A stretch of 64,000 nucleotides of DNA. Origin: UBA6623 sp965217195. GTDB taxonomy: Bacteria; Acidobacteriota; Terriglobia; Bryobacterales; UBA6623. This document shows, in pieces, positions 16,958 through 23,863 of this stretch. Location of the stretch: NCBI GenBank assembly GCA_965217195.1, contig CBDCHL010000001.1, positions 372,001 to 436,000 of the forward strand, in the 5' to 3' direction. Position 1 is the stretch's first letter, and every line of letters starts with the position of its first letter. The notes under the pieces were generated by a model. It saw only the letters and a list, made by a program, of their open reading frames with translations, made no database searches and was not told where the DNA came from. Both the position numbers and the translations under genes were made by a program.

Positions 16958-18408
16958 GGGGTTCCAGAACCGAAAAAGGCCGGGGGCGCCGGAAAGAACG
17001 GCGGAAGAAGGAACGGGTTGCCCGGAAGGCGCGGGCTGCTTCGAGTCCAAGGGCTTGGAGCAACGGCTTAGAGTGGAAGTGTCTGGTTGCCTTGCTGCTC
17101 GGCTTCCTTCCTGTACTAGCTATTGCCGCCCACCTGCCCGGTTTCAACGGCCCCTTTTACTGGAAAAGGGGGTACACGGACGTGTCTGCGGTCTCCTTCG
17201 CCCTCTACCTTGCGATCGCCGGGGGAGTGATCTATTGGGTGAATCATCGTCTTGCTTCCGGAAACCGACTACGATCGGCGATCCTTGCCCTCACGCTGGT
17301 CCACTTCGGGCTGGCCGTCGCGTTCATGGGCGAGACGGAACGTTCTCTGGAAACGGTGCAATGGAGGGTACAACACCCCGATATCACCTCCTATCACACC
17401 GAAGCGCTCAAGATCGAAGACGTAGGTGACTGGGTGAGTTCGTACGTCGAACGCCTGCCGACGATGATTGGACACACTCAGACTCACCCTCCGGCCCCGA
17501 TCCTTTACTTCTATTTTTGGAACCAGGCTCTGGGCCCGAATGGATCGGCCCTGTGGGGTGGGATCTTCATCGGCTTTCTTGCATCGCTGACCGTCCCGGT
17601 GATCTACCTGCTCACGCGTGCAGTCTCGGGAAACGCCGACTCGGGCTTGTCAGCAGCCACGATCTGGTTGTTGCTTCCCGGTGTTGTCATCATGCTCGGA
17701 TCGTTCGACCCAATGTACCCGCTGTTCACAAGTCTGCTGCTTTATTTGTGGACCCAGGCTGTTTGGGAGGGGCGTCGCTCCGCGGCGTGGTGGTTCGGTT
17801 TCACCCTGGCGGCGGCGATGCTGTGGACCCATAGCTTCTTGGCGTTGGGAGCGTGCTTCGTCTTGCTTGCGTTCTTTGGATGGCTTTGGACGGACGAGCG
17901 GAAGTTGGTAATGAGACGCATCATTGCTTCTGCCGGCATTTCCTCCGCAGTTGTGCTTGGCGTGTTCGGGCTCGCTTACATAGCGCTTGGCTACAACCAT
18001 TGGGCGGCTCTCCGCCAGTCGATGCGCATTCAGGAAGGTCTTGCAACGGTGTGGAACCGCCCTTACCACTACGTTGTGTTCTGGGACCTCTACGACTACT
18101 TTCTAGGCGCGGGATTCTTGAGTTTGGGCGTGATTGTCGCGTTTCTTTCCCGCTGGACCACAGGTTGGACAACCGAGTCGTACCGCCCACGCGCTTTTGC
18201 CGCCGCATCGCTCTTGGGTCTGCTGCTCGTCGACTTTACCGGGTTGCTGCGGGGTGAGGCGGCCCGGGTGTGGCTGTTTCTCCAACCACTGACCATAGTC
18301 CTTGTCGGAATCGAGCTGAGTTCCTGGGACCGACGGTGGCGCTACTGCGCCATCGCGCTAATGCTGGTCAATCTCCTACTGATTCGCACCAGGCTGGACT
18401 TAGTGTGA
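16954..18408 (+). CDS. Polytopic membrane protein, glycosyltransferase family 39/ArnT-like
   Basis: 484 residues from the ATG at 16954 with a strongly basic N-terminus (RTEKGRGRRKERRKKERVARK), followed by roughly ten to twelve hydrophobic helices starting near residue 47 (CLVALLLGFLPVLAIAA). The region HPDITSYHTEALKIEDVGDW and then HTQTHPPAPILYFYFWNQ resembles the large extracytoplasmic loop and the HPP-like motif of GT39/DUF-type mannosyl- or arabinosyl-transferases that use polyprenyl-phosphate sugars. A catalytic Asp/Glu pair cannot be pinpointed. It could therefore also be a structural relative of unknown role. It is coupled to the short frame upstream. Confidence 0.6.
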   Translation: MRGSRTEKGRGRRKERRKKERVARKARAASSPRAWSNGLEWKCLVALLLGFLPVLAIAAHLPGFNGPFYWKRGYTDVSAVSFALYLAIAGGVIYWVNHRLASGNRLRSAILALTLVHFGLAVAFMGETERSLETVQWRVQHPDITSYHTEALKIEDVGDWVSSYVERLPTMIGHTQTHPPAPILYFYFWNQALGPNGSALWGGIFIGFLASLTVPVIYLLTRAVSGNADSGLSAATIWLLLPGVVIMLGSFDPMYPLFTSLLLYLWTQAVWEGRRSAAWWFGFTLAAAMLWTHSFLALGACFVLLAFFGWLWTDERKLVMRRIIASAGISSAVVLGVFGLAYIALGYNHWAALRQSMRIQEGLATVWNRPYHYVVFWDLYDYFLGAGFLSLGVIVAFLSRWTTGWTTESYRPRAFAAASLLGLLLVDFTGLLRGEAARVWLFLQPLTIVLVGIELSSWDRRWRYCAIALMLVNLLLIRTRLDLV

Positions 18409-18415
18409 GCCGTGT

Positions 18416-19216
18416 TCAAAGCCGGACAAGCAGGACCAACCCACAGGCGATCATCGCCGCGCCCGCGACTCGTCCTCCGGGAGCGCCGATCGGAAGGACT
18501 TTTTCCAGCAGCACGAACAAGGTGATCGCTGCGATCCAAAGCAGATTCATGACGCCCCCGAAGAAAAGCAACCCCATCAGCGCCCAACAGCAACCGAGGC
18601 AATAGGCCCCGTGCTCCAATCCCATCCTGAAGGCGCCGGTTGCCCCCGGCCGCCAATGCTCGGAGATGAAATGCATCGGCGATCGGCAATGGCGCAAGCA
18701 GGCGTTCTTGGCGGGCGTCATCTGATAGACACCCGCCGCAATCAGCAGCGACGCGCCGAGTGCGGGGCTGGTCGCCACCATCATTGGTGAGAGTAGGGCC
18801 GCTTGATCGAGCCCCCACTGCGCTGCGGTCGCGCCCACGCTGAAAAACGTCCACATCGCGAGGTAGCCGCCCACAAAGACCGCCGCCGGGGCAAGCGGGG
18901 TCCCCTGGGTCGCGGCTTTGCGCGCCACCGCCGCGTAGATCAGCGTCATGGGAATCGCCGTGGGCGTCATCATCCCGACCATCATCACCGCCCACATCAG
19001 GAACATCAGCAGAAAGTCGATCCCAGCCCATGGCTTGATCTTCAACACCTCCGCGGCGGACATCGATCCCGGCTCGCCGGGTGGGTCCATGCCCATCCCG
19101 CCCATATCCATGGCGAAAGTGAGATGGATGAGATAAGCCCAGGAAACCGCCGTCAGCCCGAGCAAGCCGACGATCAAAGCGATGCGGTCGCGCCGCGGCA
19201 GGCGATGCTCGGTCAT
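18416..19216 (-). CDS. DUF2182 integral membrane protein
   Basis: 266 residues with about seven hydrophobic helices. It has the DUF2182 signatures MWAVMMVGMMTPTAIPM, the Cys/His segment CLRHCRSPMHF, and GLEHGAYCLGCCWALMGLLF. The family is described as a predicted metal-binding inner-membrane protein. Its N-terminus has a Met-rich, acidic stretch (MDMGGMGMDPPGEPGSM) that could bind metal. It starts 19 bases after the stop of the DUF1326 gene on the same strand. DUF1326 and DUF2182 are commonly adjacent, so this was a two-gene operon before the IS insertion, and its transcription may now be altered. Confidence 0.88.
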   Translation of the reverse strand: MTEHRLPRRDRIALIVGLLGLTAVSWAYLIHLTFAMDMGGMGMDPPGEPGSMSAAEVLKIKPWAGIDFLLMFLMWAVMMVGMMTPTAIPMTLIYAAVARKAATQGTPLAPAAVFVGGYLAMWTFFSVGATAAQWGLDQAALLSPMMVATSPALGASLLIAAGVYQMTPAKNACLRHCRSPMHFISEHWRPGATGAFRMGLEHGAYCLGCCWALMGLLFFGGVMNLLWIAAITLFVLLEKVLPIGAPGGRVAGAAMIACGLVLLVRL

Positions 19217-19235
19217 GGCGGCGTTTCGGGCGGGG

Positions 19236-19526
19236 TCAGCGGACCACGCCGTCTTGGTTCATGTGGAGGATGTTGAACTGGCCGTAACTGCCGTCGAGGT
19301 CAAGCGGGACCTGGCCGCTCGATTTTGTCGTGCCCGAGCCCATCTCGGCTACCGTGTATTCGAAGCCATTGGGGAGGTTGATTCGTGCGCGGTGCTCGCC
19401 GTCAGTCTGGGGGTTGACGATCGGAGTCCCCGTGGATTCGACGACGTTGGGCACTTGCAAACGCGCCTTACGGGCGTCCACATCGATGTCGACTTCGATC
19501 GGGGCATAGAGGGTCTCGAAAACTTC
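19236..19526 (-). pseudogene. DUF1326 gene, C-terminal fragment (split by IS1-like element)
   Basis: Carries the C-terminal half of DUF1326: FETLYAPIEVDIDVDARKAR, then VPNVVESTGTPIVNPQTDGE, then FEYTVAEMGSGTTKSSG and a final FNILHMNQDGVVR. It follows one copy of the 8-base duplication AAAACTTC (19519-19526). An internal ATG could in principle start an 81-residue product but would lack the N-terminal Cys cluster. Confidence 0.9.
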
Positions 19527-19567
19527 GGTAGTGTCCTAAATATGCGTTGCCGTTGATTTCGTCCACA

Positions 19568-19596
19568 TCGACACGAGCAACCGCTTGCTGTACGAT
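19568..19596 (+). promoter_or_regulatory. Promoter of the passenger gene, left copy of a repeated promoter module
   Basis: TCGACA (19568-19573), 17 bases, then TACGAT (19591-19596). The spacer holds AGCAACCGCTTGCT, a near-palindrome that recurs in the transposase promoter at 20968. The 17-base block AGCAACCGCTTGCTGTA is identical in both copies, and each promoter lies just upstream of an ATG. Confidence 0.6.
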
Positions 19597-19602
19597 GGAG
19601 TC

Positions 19603-19896
19603 ATGCCATCGAGCAGTGAAGACCTGCAAGCGCTTCGGAACCTCATTGCCGAAGCCGAAACCATCCTCTCCACCACAACCCTACCTGAAGGCCGCGCCGA
19701 ACGCGCCGGCGAATTACTCAGTGCCGCCGTCAAGCTGGCAGACGAGCTTCTGAAGGCTTCCCCCGCAGCCACGTTGGGGGCCAAGGGCGGCAAGAAGACT
19801 GCCGAGCGGGGGCCGGACTACTTCCGCAAGATTGCGGGGATGCGGAAGAAGCGGGCAGGGGGAAGGCCAAGAAAAGATTCTAGGAACCACCATTAG
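19603..19896 (+). CDS. IS-borne passenger protein with KGG and AT-hook-like motifs
   Basis: 97 residues from the ATG at 19603; a TTG/ATG further upstream (19585) is less likely, since the promoter -10 overlaps it. Residues 1-60 are helical (LQALRNLIAEAETILSTTTL, then ERAGELLSAAVKLADELLKA). Residues 63-97 are basic: GAKGGKKTAERGPDYFRKIA, then GMRKKRAGGRPRK. GGRPRK is an AT-hook-like minor-groove binding motif, and KGG..GPDYF..IAGMRK resembles the KGG repeat of stress-type proteins. It probably binds DNA; a role in regulating the element is inferred from the shared promoter module. Confidence 0.65.
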   Translation: MPSSSEDLQALRNLIAEAETILSTTTLPEGRAERAGELLSAAVKLADELLKASPAATLGAKGGKKTAERGPDYFRKIAGMRKKRAGGRPRKDSRNHH

Positions 19897-19945
19897 GTGT
19901 ACGTAAACCAGTGACTTACGCCACATTTTGTGGTGTCTATGACCC

Positions 19946-19980
19946 TTGACACAACCCCTTGGTGTTGGTAAAATACCAAG
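19946..19980 (+). promoter_or_regulatory. Promoter and operator-like palindrome of the toxin-antitoxin operon
   Basis: TTGACA (19946-19951), 17 bases, TAAAAT (19969-19974), close to the sigma-70 consensus. The inverted repeat CTTGGT (19958-19963) / ACCAAG (19975-19980) spans the -10 box, a typical place for autorepression by an HTH antitoxin. A second short inverted repeat, CCACA TTT TGTGG, lies at 19921-19933. Confidence 0.7.
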
Positions 19981-19998
19981 TGAAGGGTAGACGGCGCG

Positions 19999-20310
19999 TT
20001 GGAAACCTTGACCTTGACGGAGGCCGCTGACCTACTCAGGCATTGCCTTGAGCAGGGTCGGATTGTGCAAGGGCGGCATTTCACAGAAGAATTGGCCGCA
20101 GATGGGTTGACACTGACAGAGGCGTATCATGTATTGCGGACGGGAACAGTTTTTGATCCGCCTGAACGAAACATCAAGACAGGAGAATGGAAATACCGCA
20201 TTGAAGGAAGTGAACCGGATGGTAAATGGCTTGTTATAGTGTTTTGTTTCAAGGAGGTCGATATGACCTTCCTGATAACGATTTGGAGCATTGAACAGGC
20301 CAGGAGGTAA
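19999..20310 (+). CDS. DUF4258 protein, probable toxin of a type II toxin-antitoxin pair
   Basis: 103 residues starting at the TTG at 19999 behind GAAGGG. The DUF4258 pattern is visible: GRIVQGRHFTEELAADGLT, then EAYHVLRTGTVFDPPERN, then GEWKYRIEGSEPDGKWLVIV. This small fold is related to MqsR/RelE-like RNases and is usually found next to YgiT/MqsA-type zinc-finger antitoxins. That is the case here, where the stop is three bases before the next ATG. Toxin-first order matches mqsRA and higBA. Toxicity and mRNA cleavage are inferred from family and context only. Confidence 0.75.
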   Translation: METLTLTEAADLLRHCLEQGRIVQGRHFTEELAADGLTLTEAYHVLRTGTVFDPPERNIKTGEWKYRIEGSEPDGKWLVIVFCFKEVDMTFLITIWSIEQARR

Positions 20311-20313
20311 CAG

Positions 20314-20916
20314 ATGCACGATTGGCGATGTGGCGACTGCGGTGGAAGGACTGTGGTCGTCAGAGAGGATCATCGCTTTAGCGAGAGTGGGCTGAGTTCG
20401 GTCACACTGAAGGGGGTAGAGTTCATTAGATGCGAGCAATGCAACAGCAACGAGGTTATCATCCCCCACATGAACGAACTTATGCGGCTCATCGCTCTAG
20501 CTCTCATCTGGAAGCCATGCAGGCTGAAAGGAGAGGATGTTCGGTATCTTCGGAAGTATGCTGGGCGATCCGCCGCTGACTTCGCTACAACATTGGCGGT
20601 AGACGTGACAACGCTGTCGAAGTGGGAAAACGATCACGACCCGGTAGGCTCTGCCAATGACCGGCTAATCCGTTTGGTTACGCTGGCAATGGCAGACAAT
20701 GAGCTTCAAGAGCTTCACGATCAATTTTCGAAATTGGTCAGCGAAGGATTTAAGGAAATCGATCCCTCGTGCGACAACAAGGTGATGGACATGAGCTTCA
20801 AGAGCTTCACGATCAATTTTGCGAAGGATTTAAGGAAATTCGGAAACCATGTCATACGAGTACGCGTAAGAGTCAACCCTAAAAACAATTCATTTGCCAA
20901 CACGGTTCATGCCTAG
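20314..20916 (+). CDS. MqsA/YgiT-type zinc-finger HTH antitoxin
   Basis: 200 residues from the ATG at 20314, with AGGAGG at 20302-20307 overlapping the toxin stop. The N-terminal zinc knuckle has CGDC (residues 6-9) and CEQC (40-43). The HTH domain (about 68-125) reads GEDVRYLRKYAGRSAADFAT, then VDVTTLSKWENDHD. It should neutralise the DUF4258 toxin and repress the operon at the palindrome over the -10 box. The C-terminus is odd: a stretch of about 47-59 bases at 20701-20759 is repeated at 20793-20839 in another frame. The last 45 residues therefore look like a scrambled extension. The stop lies inside the terminator stem. Confidence 0.8.
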   Translation: MHDWRCGDCGGRTVVVREDHRFSESGLSSVTLKGVEFIRCEQCNSNEVIIPHMNELMRLIALALIWKPCRLKGEDVRYLRKYAGRSAADFATTLAVDVTTLSKWENDHDPVGSANDRLIRLVTLAMADNELQELHDQFSKLVSEGFKEIDPSCDNKVMDMSFKSFTINFAKDLRKFGNHVIRVRVRVNPKNNSFANTVHA

Positions 20917-20946
20917 GCGGACAGCCATTCCGCCTAGGCATTTTTT
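20910..20946 (+). terminator. Rho-independent terminator of the toxin-antitoxin operon
   Basis: TGCCTAGGCGG (20910-20920) pairs perfectly with CCGCCTAGGCA (20930-20940) round a nine-base loop, followed by six T residues (20941-20946). The antitoxin stop TAG (20914-20916) lies within the left arm. It insulates the transposase gene from upstream transcription. Confidence 0.9.
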
Positions 20947-20959
20947 CGGGGCCTCGTGT

Positions 20960-20988
20960 TTACAAACAGCAACCGCTTGCTGTATAAT
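20960..20988 (+). promoter_or_regulatory. Transposase promoter, right copy of the repeated promoter module
   Basis: TTACAA (20960-20965), 17 bases, TATAAT (20983-20988). The spacer holds the same AGCAACCGCTTGCT near-palindrome as the passenger promoter at 19568-19596. The ATG at 20995 stands at the same relative place as in the left copy. Confidence 0.65.
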
Positions 20989-20994
20989 AGAGCT

Positions 20995-21975
20995 ATGAGG
21001 CAAGCGGCAAGAGCAGAGGCAATGAATTGTCCGTCGTGTGAAACGCGCTGTAAACGCTTCGGCAAGCATCGGAACGGCTTGCAGCGCTATCGGTGCAACT
21101 ACTGTCGGAAGACGTACACCGAGGAGCGTAAGCGGCCCCTTGGCAGCATGACGGTTCCGATAGAGAAAGCAACGCTTGCCCTCCAGCTACTCATCGAGGG
21201 TACGAGCGTTCGCACTGCCGAGCGAATCACGGGCCTACACCGCGATACCATCCTGCGGTTGCTTGTCGTCGCCGGGGAACGTTGCGAGAAGGCTCTTGGG
21301 CGCATCATCCGAAACGTGCCCGTCAAGGACGTTCAGTGCGACGAAATTTGGGGCTACATCTTCAAGAAAGAGGGGCACAAGACTACCGAGGAATCCGAGA
21401 CGAACTCTATGATTGGCGACGCCTACACGTTCGTTGCGATGGAGCGCAACACCAAGTTGGTGCTGAACTTCGCACTCGGGCGGCGGAACCAAGCGACGAC
21501 GGACGCCTTCATTGAAGGGCTACGGCTTGCCACATCACCCCAACGGTTCCAGATCACGACGGACGGCTTCAGGCCCTACATCCCGGCGATTCAGTGGACG
21601 CTCGATGACCGGGTTGACTACGGGATGCTCGTCAAGCAATACGCAGATAGCCGCATCGAGGAGAAGCGATACAGCCCTGCTGAGTGTACGGGCTGCAAGC
21701 GCAAGACGATCATCGGCACGCCGGACAAGAAGAAAATCAGCACCAGCCACATCGAACGCCAGAACCTCACTATGCGGATGCAGATTCGACGCCTAACGCG
21801 GTTGACGAATGGCTTCTCCAAGAAGTGGGAGAACTTGTGGGCGGCGCTGTGCTTGCACTTCGCCTACTACAACTTCTGCCGGATTCACAGCAGCCTTAGG
21901 GTCACGCCCGCGATGGAGAGCGGATTGACCGATCACGTCTGGACGATCGCAGAATTGCTAGCAACGCAGGATTAG
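20995..21975 (+). CDS. IS1-like DDE transposase with N-terminal zinc finger
   Basis: 326 residues from the ATG at 20995. The start is chosen because it lies seven bases after a TATAAT box and matches the spacing of the duplicated module upstream. The N-terminus is a C4 zinc finger (CPSCETRC at about 11-18 and CNYCRKTY) followed by an HTH-like helix set (SVRTAERITGLHRDTILRLL). The catalytic residues are Asp in VQCDEIWGYI, Asp in QITTDGFRPY and Glu in SHIERQNLTMRM. The C-terminus has FSKKWENLWAALCLHFAYYN. Zinc finger and catalytic domain are fused in one frame, unlike the InsA/InsB frameshift of E. coli IS1. The 8-bp target duplication supports the IS1 assignment; IS1595-like is the alternative. 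Confidence 0.85.
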   Translation: MRQAARAEAMNCPSCETRCKRFGKHRNGLQRYRCNYCRKTYTEERKRPLGSMTVPIEKATLALQLLIEGTSVRTAERITGLHRDTILRLLVVAGERCEKALGRIIRNVPVKDVQCDEIWGYIFKKEGHKTTEESETNSMIGDAYTFVAMERNTKLVLNFALGRRNQATTDAFIEGLRLATSPQRFQITTDGFRPYIPAIQWTLDDRVDYGMLVKQYADSRIEEKRYSPAECTGCKRKTIIGTPDKKKISTSHIERQNLTMRMQIRRLTRLTNGFSKKWENLWAALCLHFAYYNFCRIHSSLRVTPAMESGLTDHVWTIAELLATQD

Positions 21976-21984
21976 GACACTACC

Positions 21985-22334
21985 AAAACTTCTGACATCG
22001 TGCTGTTGTAGACAAAGAAATGAGTCGTGCCGGGCGCTGTCGACTCTCCGTGCAGGATCTTCCGCAGTGCATCGCGCTGTTCAGGGTTCGCTCGCTCATC
22101 GATGATGACCTGCTGCTGACCGTTGCCCTCGGCGATTTCACCGGGCCAATGCAGCAGAATGGCCCAGTCGACGCCATCGAGGCGTGTGTCGTTGAAGTAG
22201 CCCTCTTCGATTCTTCCGCAAACGACCGCCTCGCAAAAGCCGTTCGTCGAAGGCGCATTGAACTGACACGGGCAGCCGTAGTCGCAGTTGCAATTGCCGT
22301 ATTCAACTCCTCGAATCATCCATTGGTCGGCCAT
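21985..22334 (-). pseudogene. DUF1326 gene, N-terminal fragment (split by IS1-like element)
   Basis: Starts at the ATG at 22332-22334 (MADQWMIRGVEYGNCNCDYG). The Cys-rich motif CNCDYGCPCQF marks DUF1326, and the segment LRKILHGESTAPGTTHFFVY ends at TMSEV. Beyond the 8-base repeat at 21985-21992 the frame enters the element and stops after VLVVS. The Cys cluster is kept, so a truncated metal-binding product of about 119 residues could still be made, without the C-terminal beta domain. Confidence 0.9.
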
Positions 22335-22472
22335 TGTGTTTCTCCTTGCGATTTCACGTGTAGCAACTAAAAAGCCGAGTCTAATCTCGTGGCCGCGAAT
22401 TGTCAATGCGACGCGCACCCGTGTCCGGGGCAACCCTGTAACACATCTCACGCTTTCGCTATCCTGCCTGTA

Positions 22473-23585
22473 ATGAGGGAATCGAGCAGCGCCCTTACGC
22501 GCCGGCAGTGGATGCGCGACGGCCTGCTGCTGACCGGCACCGGGGTACTGAGCGCGTGCTCGGAGATGAAGACTCGACGCGCCGACGCGCCGACCTACCC
22601 TTTGTATGCGAATCCCGCGTCAGCCGACGCTCGGGCCGATGCGCTCGGCTGGTTCGCCGGTGCCGGCCGAGGTCTTGCCCTGCGCTACGGCGTATACAGC
22701 GGGAGCGGGAAGGGCGAATTCACACAATTTCACGACAAGATCCCACTGGCCGAATACGCCAAGCTCAAGGACGGCTTTGACGCCTCGGGTTTCGACGCGG
22801 AAAGCCTCGCCGACCTCGCGCTTGCTTGCGGCGCCCGCTACGTCAATTTCAACGGTCGCGGCCCCGACGGGTTCTGTCTATTTCGCACGAACACGACCGA
22901 TTTCACCAGCTTGAACTCGCCGGCTCGACGCGACCTGGTGGAGGAGACCGCCGCGGCTTGTCGCAGCCGCGGGCTCGGTCTATTCCTCTCCTATTCCTAC
23001 GCCATGGATTGGCGCCACCCCTACTTCTTTCCGCGCGAAAGCGCCGGTCTCGGTTGGGAGTACGCCCGACCCGCGTATCCTGAAGAGCCTCCCGAATATC
23101 GCCTCGAGAGGGAGGAAGACTTTTTCCTGTATCTCAAGTTCGTCCACCGGCAGCTGGAAGAAATCCTCTATCGCTACGAAAACCTGGCCGGGTTGTGGCT
23201 CTATCCGGCGATGGGCTATTACAGTCGCTCGGATTTGTTCACGCTGCCGCAGACCTATTCGTTGATCCGCGAGATTCAACCCGGCGCGCTGATTGCTTTC
23301 GGGCCCGGGGCGAACGGGGAGGAGGACTTCACGACCCACCGAGGGCCGCCAGGTCCCGAACCGCTGGGCGGCGCCCTGGCGGCCGAAGCGTGGGTGATGA
23401 ACCACGACAAGCCCAAAGAGCGACGGTTGCGCGTGCGGCCCGGTGAATCTCTTGAACAGGTCAAGGCTGCGATCGGTCGAGCGGGCAGCCACGACGTCAA
23501 TGTTTTGCTCGAAGTCGAAGCGGCGGCCGACGGGTCGGTTCGCCTGCAAGACGGGACGATTTTGGAGCAGCTTGGCGAGGTCTGA
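22473..23585 (+). CDS. Exported alpha-L-fucosidase-like (GH29-type) protein
   Basis: 370 residues from the ATG at 22473. The N-terminus has a Tat/lipoprotein-like signal (TRRQWMRDGLLLTGTGVLSA followed by Cys), so it may be lipid-anchored. The TIM barrel resembles GH29: DLALACGARYVNFNGRGPDG followed by FCLFRTNTTDF corresponds to the KHHDGF segment of fucosidases, and GLGLFLSYSYAMDWRHP to the next strand. At the place of the nucleophile (usually WxDG or WND) the sequence reads GLWLYPAMGYY, with no Asp. The catalytic ability is therefore doubtful, or the family differs. The C-terminal domain matches the usual VNVLLEV..DGSV ending. Confidence 0.7.
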   Translation: MRESSSALTRRQWMRDGLLLTGTGVLSACSEMKTRRADAPTYPLYANPASADARADALGWFAGAGRGLALRYGVYSGSGKGEFTQFHDKIPLAEYAKLKDGFDASGFDAESLADLALACGARYVNFNGRGPDGFCLFRTNTTDFTSLNSPARRDLVEETAAACRSRGLGLFLSYSYAMDWRHPYFFPRESAGLGWEYARPAYPEEPPEYRLEREEDFFLYLKFVHRQLEEILYRYENLAGLWLYPAMGYYSRSDLFTLPQTYSLIREIQPGALIAFGPGANGEEDFTTHRGPPGPEPLGGALAAEAWVMNHDKPKERRLRVRPGESLEQVKAAIGRAGSHDVNVLLEVEAAADGSVRLQDGTILEQLGEV

Positions 23586-23682
23586 AGAGTTCCGTTTCTA
23601 TAAATCCGTGGGTCCATGGTGGTATTGCCATAAAAACGAGCCTTTGCGATGTGCAGCCTCAGGTTGGGTTGACTGCATGTTT

Positions 23683-23781
23683 CCTGCCGCCCTGTCAGGG
23701 CTCCACGGGGGTGGCCGGCACCTGGGGTTCCGCCGTTTCGGCTCCACCCCAGGCTATAATCCTGCCGCCGCTTCGCGGCTG
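23683..23781 (-). repeat. Palindromic intergenic repeat, family C, copy 1 (inverted)
   Basis: Reads, on the minus strand, AGCCGCGAAGCGGCGGCAGG, then ATAGCCTGGGGTGGAGCCGA, then GGAACCCCAGGT, and ends GAGCCCTGACAGGGCGGCAG. Each block is a small hairpin. Homologous copies are at 26271, 55134 and 60492. It lies in the 278-base gap before birA, which otherwise shows no gene. Confidence 0.75.
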
Positions 23782-23863
23782 TAGAGGTTTGCGACTGCGC
23801 CGAGCGCAACGTAATACCCAATCCGATTGAGAGGGATTTCCAGAAGAGCCCCACGAGTCGACG

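Larger units (their letters stand above)
19527..21984 (+). mobile_element. IS1-like element carrying a KGG-type passenger and a toxin-antitoxin operon
   Basis: 2458 bp bounded by the perfect 8-bp direct repeat AAAACTTC (19519-19526 and 21985-21992). The ends are inverted repeats: GGTAGTGTCCTAA is identical at both ends, and the next bases (ATATGCGTTGCC left, TCCTGCGTTGCT right, inward) are largely conserved. The contents in order are a 97-residue passenger gene, a DUF4258 gene, an MqsA-like antitoxin gene, a terminator and a DDE transposase, all on the plus strand. Base composition is lower in GC than the host. Removing the element and one 8-bp copy restores a 210-residue DUF1326 frame exactly. 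Confidence 0.92.
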
